Shown: piece after piece, positions 34,485 to 40,004 of the stretch | How the letters are laid out: every line of letters starts with the position of its first letter | How positions within the stretch are numbered: the stretch's first letter is position 1 | NCBI GenBank assembly: GCA_937864265.1 | Contig: CALMIR010000131.1 | Location: 1-40,004 of the forward strand | DNA: 40,004 bases | Direction: 5' to 3' | Source of the DNA: an uncultured Saprospirales bacterium | Lineage (GTDB): Bacteria > Bacteroidota > Bacteroidia > Chitinophagales > Saprospiraceae | Notes under the pieces: generated by a model | What the model saw: only the letters and a program-made list of their open reading frames with translations | The model's database searches: none | What the model was told of the DNA's origin: nothing | Position numbers and translations under genes: made by a program

Positions 34485-37400
34485 AGCGATTTTCGCATAC
34501 TTGAGTCTTGCCTTTAGTTTATTGCTCGGGCATTCCTGCCAAAAGGGGAACGAGCCCACCTCCAATGAGTCAACGATGCTCACCCTGAGCGCTGAGCAAA
34601 CGGGTATTGACTTTGTCAATCAACTGGTTGAAAGCCTTGATTTGAACATCATCGAATACCTCTACTATTACAATGGGGGTGGCGTAGCCATCGGCGACAT
34701 CAACAATGATGGTTTGGAAGATATTTATTTCACGGCCAATCAGGGGCCAGACAAGCTCTATTTGAACAAAGGCCAGCTACAATTTGAAGACATCACGGAA
34801 AAAGCAGGGATCATCCAGGACAATACCTGGTCATCCGGGGTAGTCATGGAAGACCTCAACAACGATGGCTACCTGGACATCCACGTTTGTAAAGTAGGCG
34901 TAGGCATCATGCCCAGCGCACATAACCTGGTTTATGTCAATCAAAAAGATGGCACCTTTCGGGAAATGGCTACGGACTGGGGGCTGGATTTCCAAGGTTA
35001 TTCCACCCAAGCCTGCTTTCTGGATTACGACAAAGACGGCGACCTGGATATGTACCTACTCAACCACAATGTCCACTCTATCAATAGTTATGGTACGACC
35101 AAAAAAAGGCAGGAAACTGATCCTTACGCCGGAGATCGTTTTTTTGAAAACCGCGTCAACGAAGCAGAACAAGCCTTTGTGGACGTGACCCAACAGTCGG
35201 GCATTTACAGTAGTCCGCTGGGTTATGGATTGGCAGTTTCCTGCGCGGACATCAACGGAGATGGCTGGACGGATTTGTATATTGGCAATGATTTTCATGA
35301 AAACGATTTTCTCTATTTCAATAATGGCAACAAAACTTTCACGGATGCCATTGACAATTGGACAGACCATACCACCCAATTCAGCATGGGCGCAGATATA
35401 GCGGACATCAATAACGATTTGTTGCCCGATGTTTTCAGCACCGATATGCTGCCCTTCGACGAATCGGTTTATCTGAAGTCTGGCGGGGAAGACACCGATC
35501 AGGTCAGGCGGATCAAGGCCGACCTGGGTTTTGAGGAACAATACGCCCGCAACCACTTGCAGATCAATACAGGGTTTAGCTCTTTTACGGATATAGCACT
35601 CCAAACCCGGACTTTTGCGACCGACTGGAGTTGGGCCGTGCTGCTGCAAGATTTCGACAACAACGGCAAAAAAGACATATTCATCACCAACGGCATAGCA
35701 AAGCGCCCCAACGATCTGGACTATATCAACTACCTGAACAGCGAAACACTGGCCCAACATGCCGAAGACGACCCGGAGCGCACCCGCAAACTCATTGAAA
35801 AACTGCCCATCCAAAAACTGCGAAATGTGCTCTTTTTGCAAACGGGCGATCTGGTTTTCAGCGATATCGCTCAATCGCAAGTTGGAGCGCCTTCTTTCTC
35901 CAATGGCGCTGCTTTTGCCGATTTGGATCAAGACGGTTATTTGGAAGTGGTGGTCAACAACATCGACGAACCGGCTATCATCCTGAAATACAATACTGCC
36001 CTATCCACCGGCAATTATCTAAGCCTGGAACTCAAAGACCCCAGTGGTAAAACCGCCAAAGGCGCCAAGGCATATGTTTATGCTGGTGGCCAAATTCAAT
36101 ATCAGGAATTGCAAAGCGTCAAAGGCTACCAATCTTCCTCCTCCCATCGCCTGCACTTTGGTTTGGGAAAAACGGGGAAAGTGGATTCGCTGGTCGTTCT
36201 CTGGCCCGACGGAGGCCGTCAAGTTGAAACAGCGATCTCCTTGAACACCCATCAACAAGTTGTCAAAAAAGGGTCTCTGCCAATTACTTCGGTCGTTTCG
36301 GCCAGCACCCCGCCCAATAATTTTCAAGTGCTGCCCATCCCCCAGGAAGAAAATGCATTCAACGATGATGAAAGCGAGAAACTGATCCCGGAACTCCTCT
36401 CGCGGGAAGGGCCAGCGGTACTTTATGAAGATTTGGATGCAGATGGCATCAAAGACCTCTTACTAGGCGGTGCGCATGGCCATGCTACCCGGCTGCTAAA
36501 AGGCAAAAGCGACGGTAGCTTTGACTTCGTGGATGTAGCCGATTTTACAAACGACAATCGCTACGAAGATGTAAGTGCGGCCAGCATTGACTTTGACGGC
36601 GATGGCGACCGCGATCTGTACATCATGAGCGGTGGAAATGTCGTGAAGGAATTGGATAAGCTGCTCGAAGACCGCCTTTACCTCAATAATGGCCATATGG
36701 ATTTTCGGCGTATCCCCTTATCTTTCCCGCACACCAACGGCAGCGTTGTAAAGGTTGCCGACTACGACCAGGATGGCTATGAGGATATTTTTGTAGGTGC
36801 GCGCTCAATTCCAGGTTCTTACGGGTTGTCGCCATACAGTTTTGTGCTGAAAAACAAAGCTGGTACCGGAGTAGAAATAGCCTATCAGCACCGCTTTGGC
36901 ATGGTCACGGATGCCCATTGGATAGACATTGACACGGATAAAGACCTCGACCTCGTGTTGTGTGGCGATTGGATGCCGGTTACTGTTTTGGAAAACAAAG
37001 GCCAGGGCGAATTGGCATTTTTATCAGAATCTTCCAAATTTCCCCAATTAAATGGTTTTTGGAACAAGTTGGCTTTTGCCGACCTGAATCAAGACGGCAA
37101 AATGGATGTCTTAGCGGGCAATTTGGGTACCAATGATTTATTGCGAGCCAGCAAAGATCAGCCCATCAGACTATACATAGGCGATTTTGACGATAATGGC
37201 TCCTCCGAGCCCTTCGTTTTTTTCCATTATTTTAATCGCTATATCCCCCTTGGGTCGCGGGACAAATTTTTGTCGCAATTGCCGGGTCTGAAAAAGCAAT
37301 TCGTCTCTTATGAAAGTTTTTCCAAAGTAAATTCTTTCGAAACCATGCTTCCCCCGGTTGCCCAGGAACGCCTAGTAGAAACCAAAACGATTGATGAATT

Positions 37401-37740
37401 GCGCTCCATGCTGTTCCTATCCGAAGGCGACCATTATACTGCTGTTGCTTTGCCCGAACAGCTGCAGACGATAAACATCCGGGATATATACCTGGATACC
37501 GCTACTGGCGTTATTTACTACCTAGGCGGTAATCAGGAATTGGTGGCCGTCAGAGGCAATTCCATGACTGCGCGTATGGGAAAATTGGCAGATTTTGACC
37601 CAGGTTCCCGTACTTTTAAAACAGCTCAGGGCATAGAGTTTCCCCGCAGCCTCAATGCCCGCAACCTCATTGCGCTGAACAATGGAAAATACCTGGTTAT
37701 TACCAACAGTGATTATCTTTATCTGATTGATATGAATTGA
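34477..37740 (+). CDS. FG-GAP/VCBS and ASPIC/UnbV surface lipoprotein 3
   Basis: The 1,087-residue product starts MNKAIFAYLSLAFSLLLGHSC, with lipid Cys21; the frame is open to 34417 but the signal peptide fixes the start at 34477, overlapping the previous stop by 8 nt. First FG-GAP/VCBS block (GDINNDGLED, DLNNDGYLD, DYDKDGDLD), ASPIC/UnbV at about 512-598 (AKGAKAYVYAGG, VVLWPDGG), second block from about 630 (DLDADGIKD, DFDGDGDRD, DYDQDGYED). It is more diverged than lipoproteins 1 and 2, for instance carrying YYYNGGGVAIGD and an acidic NDDESEKL start to the second block instead of FDRERM/FNRERL. Confidence 0.92.
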   Translation: MNKAIFAYLSLAFSLLLGHSCQKGNEPTSNESTMLTLSAEQTGIDFVNQLVESLDLNIIEYLYYYNGGGVAIGDINNDGLEDIYFTANQGPDKLYLNKGQLQFEDITEKAGIIQDNTWSSGVVMEDLNNDGYLDIHVCKVGVGIMPSAHNLVYVNQKDGTFREMATDWGLDFQGYSTQACFLDYDKDGDLDMYLLNHNVHSINSYGTTKKRQETDPYAGDRFFENRVNEAEQAFVDVTQQSGIYSSPLGYGLAVSCADINGDGWTDLYIGNDFHENDFLYFNNGNKTFTDAIDNWTDHTTQFSMGADIADINNDLLPDVFSTDMLPFDESVYLKSGGEDTDQVRRIKADLGFEEQYARNHLQINTGFSSFTDIALQTRTFATDWSWAVLLQDFDNNGKKDIFITNGIAKRPNDLDYINYLNSETLAQHAEDDPERTRKLIEKLPIQKLRNVLFLQTGDLVFSDIAQSQVGAPSFSNGAAFADLDQDGYLEVVVNNIDEPAIILKYNTALSTGNYLSLELKDPSGKTAKGAKAYVYAGGQIQYQELQSVKGYQSSSSHRLHFGLGKTGKVDSLVVLWPDGGRQVETAISLNTHQQVVKKGSLPITSVVSASTPPNNFQVLPIPQEENAFNDDESEKLIPELLSREGPAVLYEDLDADGIKDLLLGGAHGHATRLLKGKSDGSFDFVDVADFTNDNRYEDVSAASIDFDGDGDRDLYIMSGGNVVKELDKLLEDRLYLNNGHMDFRRIPLSFPHTNGSVVKVADYDQDGYEDIFVGARSIPGSYGLSPYSFVLKNKAGTGVEIAYQHRFGMVTDAHWIDIDTDKDLDLVLCGDWMPVTVLENKGQGELAFLSESSKFPQLNGFWNKLAFADLNQDGKMDVLAGNLGTNDLLRASKDQPIRLYIGDFDDNGSSEPFVFFHYFNRYIPLGSRDKFLSQLPGLKKQFVSYESFSKVNSFETMLPPVAQERLVETKTIDELRSMLFLSEGDHYTAVALPEQLQTINIRDIYLDTATGVIYYLGGNQELVAVRGNSMTARMGKLADFDPGSRTFKTAQGIEFPRSLNARNLIALNNGKYLVITNSDYLYLIDMN

Positions 37741-37772
37741 CCCTTTTTAAGTTGCTTCAAAATACTACTATA

Positions 37773-39143
37773 ATGCCAAGAATCGCCATTTTATTCCTTG
37801 TCCTCCTGAGCGTCAGTTGCCAGAAAGAGTACAGCAGCCAGGCGGAAATTCGAGAAAAACTACAGGAAAGCGAATTGTTTTTGCGCTCTGTGGAAAACTT
37901 AACCCATATTCAAATTCATGATATTTTTGCGCCCCCTGTAGCCAGCAGGGTTTATGTCTATCCCAGTATAGCGGCCTACGAAGCGATTCAGGTGGCTTAT
38001 CCTGAATACGAATCTTTCGCCAATCGCCTCCACGGGCTTTCTCCTTTTTCCGCAAGCGTGGACACCCAAAAGGTATATGTTGAATTGGCAGCCGTTTATG
38101 CCTTTAATGAAGTCGCTAAGGCTTTTATTTTCTCCGAAGAGAAGATGGGCGCCTGGCAGGCACAAGTGGATTCGATTGTCAATACCTGGCAGGTCAATCC
38201 CAAAATGATCGAACGAACAAAAGACTATGCCAATGAGGTAAAACAGCATATCCTGGCCTGGTCGAAAACAGACAATTACCTGGAAACCAGGACTATGCCC
38301 AAATTCTCCGTCAATGATGGCGAACCCGCCCGATGGAGCCCTACCCCACCCGCTTATATGGAAGGCATCGAACCCCATTGGAATAAGATGCGCACCATGG
38401 TCATTGACTCCGCAGCGCAATTCAAACCCGCCGCACCGCCACCGTTTGATCTCAGTGCGGGCAGCCCCTTTTACCAACTGGCCAAAGAAGTGTATGAAGT
38501 AGGCAACAACCTGACGGAAGAACAAACCCTGATAGCCAATTTTTGGGATTGTAACCCGTTTAAAATGAATCAATCTGGACACGTCATGTTTGCCAGTAAG
38601 AAAATCACCCCAGGCGGCCATTGGATGGGCATTACGGGTGTCGCCTGCCGGAAGGCAAAAGCAGATCAAATGGCAACCGTAAACGCGCACGCACTGGTTA
38701 GCATCGGCTTGTTTGACGCTTTCATCAGTTGTTGGGACGAAAAATACCGCAGCGTGTTGGTGCGCCCGGAAACCGTGATCAACCAGAAGATAGACCCCGA
38801 TTGGCTGCCTACTTTGCAAACGCCGCCCTTCCCGGAGCATACCAGTGGCCATAGCGTCATTTCCACGGCTTCAGCAGTGATATTGACCAGTCTTTTTGGA
38901 GATAACTTCAGTTTTGTGGACAATGTGGAGGTTGAATTTGGGCTTCCAGAGCGTTCGTTCAATTCTTTCCTGGAAGCTTCTTCGGAAGCCGCCATCAGCC
39001 GCTTGTATGGCGGAATCCATTATCGGCCCGCTATTGAGGATGGGGTTACTCAGGGAAAACAGGTCGGAAACTTCATCGTTCATCAATTGCTGCCGGATCG
39101 AGCGCCGGGCGTATCCCAAGTCTTGCCGAAGGAGGAAGAATGA
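37773..39143 (+). CDS. Vanadium-dependent haloperoxidase / PAP2-type lipoprotein
   Basis: The 456-residue product is an exported lipoprotein (LSVSC, Cys16) of the PAP2/vanadium haloperoxidase superfamily. All vanadate- or phosphate-binding residues are present with the spacing of fungal chloroperoxidase: K324 and R331 (KYRSVLVRP), S358-G359-H360 (HTSGHS), R410 and H416 (SRLYGGIHYRP). These enzymes use peroxide to oxidise halide to hypohalous acid; related ones are phosphatases, and the two cannot be told apart from motifs alone. It begins 32 nt after lipoprotein 3 and closes the cluster. The start at 37773 is chosen from the signal peptide. Confidence 0.9.
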   Translation: MPRIAILFLVLLSVSCQKEYSSQAEIREKLQESELFLRSVENLTHIQIHDIFAPPVASRVYVYPSIAAYEAIQVAYPEYESFANRLHGLSPFSASVDTQKVYVELAAVYAFNEVAKAFIFSEEKMGAWQAQVDSIVNTWQVNPKMIERTKDYANEVKQHILAWSKTDNYLETRTMPKFSVNDGEPARWSPTPPAYMEGIEPHWNKMRTMVIDSAAQFKPAAPPPFDLSAGSPFYQLAKEVYEVGNNLTEEQTLIANFWDCNPFKMNQSGHVMFASKKITPGGHWMGITGVACRKAKADQMATVNAHALVSIGLFDAFISCWDEKYRSVLVRPETVINQKIDPDWLPTLQTPPFPEHTSGHSVISTASAVILTSLFGDNFSFVDNVEVEFGLPERSFNSFLEASSEAAISRLYGGIHYRPAIEDGVTQGKQVGNFIVHQLLPDRAPGVSQVLPKEEE

Positions 39144-39282
39144 TTTAGTCTTGGGTGGTGCTTTGTGGTGTATTGGGGATGCTCTTAGCGGCGTAAAATG
39201 ATCGGCTTTGTGCGATTTACGGTATCGTCCCCTGTCTAGCGTTTAGGGGGTTAAGCCCAGAGTATTGGGCGAAGTATTTACA
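39144..39282. other. Convergent spacer
   Basis: Only short inverted repeats are visible, such as GCCCA (39255-39259) with TGGGC (39266-39270), without a T-run. No clear terminator. Confidence 0.3.
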
Positions 39283-39945
39283 TTAATTTCTGACCCAATC
39301 CACATAATTTTCATTGTGAATTACTTCGTATTTAGCATTTTCATAGGCATTTTCCCATGCCGTAGGTTTTCTAACTTTTCTATTGGGGCTCCATTTAAAC
39401 TCATAGCCATGAAGGATACCGCCTCTATCTTCCACCCAATCTATCTCTTGTTGGTCATAAGTTCGCCAAAAATAGTTATACACTAGCATTCTATTGTATC
39501 TTTGGTACTTAATCCGTTCACTAATTATATAGTTTTCCCAAAGTGCCCCAACGTCATTTCGAATTTCAATTGGATTCATATTGGCAATTAATATGTTGCG
39601 AATACCATTGTCGTAAAAATACCATTTTTTCCCTTTTACGATTTCCTTTCTTAGGTTTCTGCTGAATGCATTAACTGAATGTAATATATATACTTTAGAT
39701 AAAAGGTCTAAATATTTTTCTACCGTATTTTTGCTCATTGAAAGTTGTCTGCCCATCTCAGTATAAGAAATTTCTGAGCCTACTTGAAAGGCAACTAATC
39801 TCAATAGATCAAAAATTTTGTCTGAGTTTTTAATGTTTTCAAACTCTAATATGTCTTTTAGTAGATAAGAATTCATCAATTCTTTTAAATAATCAGTTTT
39901 ATCTTCGATGTTTTGCAAATGAATCAGTTCGGGATAACTGCCCAA
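39283..39945 (-). pseudogene. 3' remnant of a DUF4143-type ATP-binding protein gene
   Basis: The 220 residues from a TTG at 39945 match the C-terminal half of the AAA/DUF4143 ATPases found in bacteria and archaea: the post-ATPase segment GSYPELI, the winged-helix part (QVGSEISYTEMGRQLSMSKN), YFYDNGIRN, VGALWENYI, YFWRTYDQQEIDWVE and the end YEFKW. Full-length members have about 380 residues, with an N-terminal Walker-type ATPase absent here. Two in-frame stops lie just upstream (39958-39963), exactly where homology should continue, so the gene looks truncated or frameshifted. Only 59 nt of upstream sequence is in the window, so a frameshift with the ATPase further out cannot be excluded. Confidence 0.7.
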
Positions 39946-40004
39946 AATTAATAGAGTTTATTAAAATCAGATTCTGACCGCGCGCGCCTACGCGTACGTT
40001 CGTG

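Noticed and set aside
35056-35931. 291-codon minus-strand open frame
   Set aside because: Antisense shadow of the third ASPIC lipoprotein gene, caused by its repetitive Asp/Asn codons.
37899-38852. 317-codon minus-strand open frame
   Set aside because: Antisense to the haloperoxidase-type gene, which has full catalytic motifs.

Overview
The window comes from a Bacteroidota chromosome, most likely a free-living Saprospiria-like organism (Haliscomenobacter/Lewinella type). The evidence is a SusC/SusD pair, several giant FG-GAP/ASPIC lipoproteins, many lipoproteins with a classical lipobox, a CxEQ alpha-2-macroglobulin, a 2TM-domain protein, and promoters matching the Bacteroidota -7 box TAnnTTTG with weak or absent Shine-Dalgarno sites. 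The genus is an inference from style, not from a marker gene. I saw no rRNA, tRNA, CRISPR array, integrase or prophage.

Layout. 1-296: a modular dispersed repeat. 297-1780: a small outer-membrane-type protein, then on the other strand a 2TM protein and a 4HBT thioesterase. 2137-3455 (minus): a compact stress unit of MarR regulator, group III truncated globin and CPVC thioredoxin-like protein; its two promoters share a 15-bp palindrome. 3723-5289 (minus): an Rpn-type PD-(D/E)XK nuclease and an unknown partner. 5489-12630 (minus): ArsR regulator, AHSA1/SRPBCC protein and a 2,000-residue alpha-2-macroglobulin closed by a strong terminator. 12787-16293 (minus): a barrel protein with an alpha/beta-hydrolase lipoprotein, a membrane-bound AraC regulator, and a small helical lipoprotein. 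16294-16955: a repeat-bearing spacer. 16956-17393 (plus): an ArsC-like phosphatase. 17475-22070 (minus): a two-lobed aspartic protease with PDZ, followed by a Dna2-like nuclease-helicase. 22438-39143 (plus): a large surface locus. The end holds the 3' part of a DUF4143-type ATPase gene.

The most striking region is 22438-39143: SusC, SusD, a terminator, then five tightly packed genes (ASPIC/FG-GAP lipoprotein, small lipoprotein, two more ASPIC/FG-GAP lipoproteins, vanadium-haloperoxidase-type lipoprotein). The first four of these five overlap by 8-35 nt. All five, plus SusD, carry lipoprotein signals, so they probably act together at the cell surface: SusCD for uptake, three Ca-binding double-propeller proteins for adhesion or binding, and a PAP2/haloperoxidase for oxidation, halogenation or dephosphorylation of an extracellular substrate. 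The substrate cannot be read from the sequence.

Two regulatory circuits can be read directly: the GTTAGGAWTCCTAAC-like palindrome set between the -33 and -7 boxes of the globin/MarR and thioredoxin promoters, and the 16-bp direct repeat overlapping the ArsR promoter.
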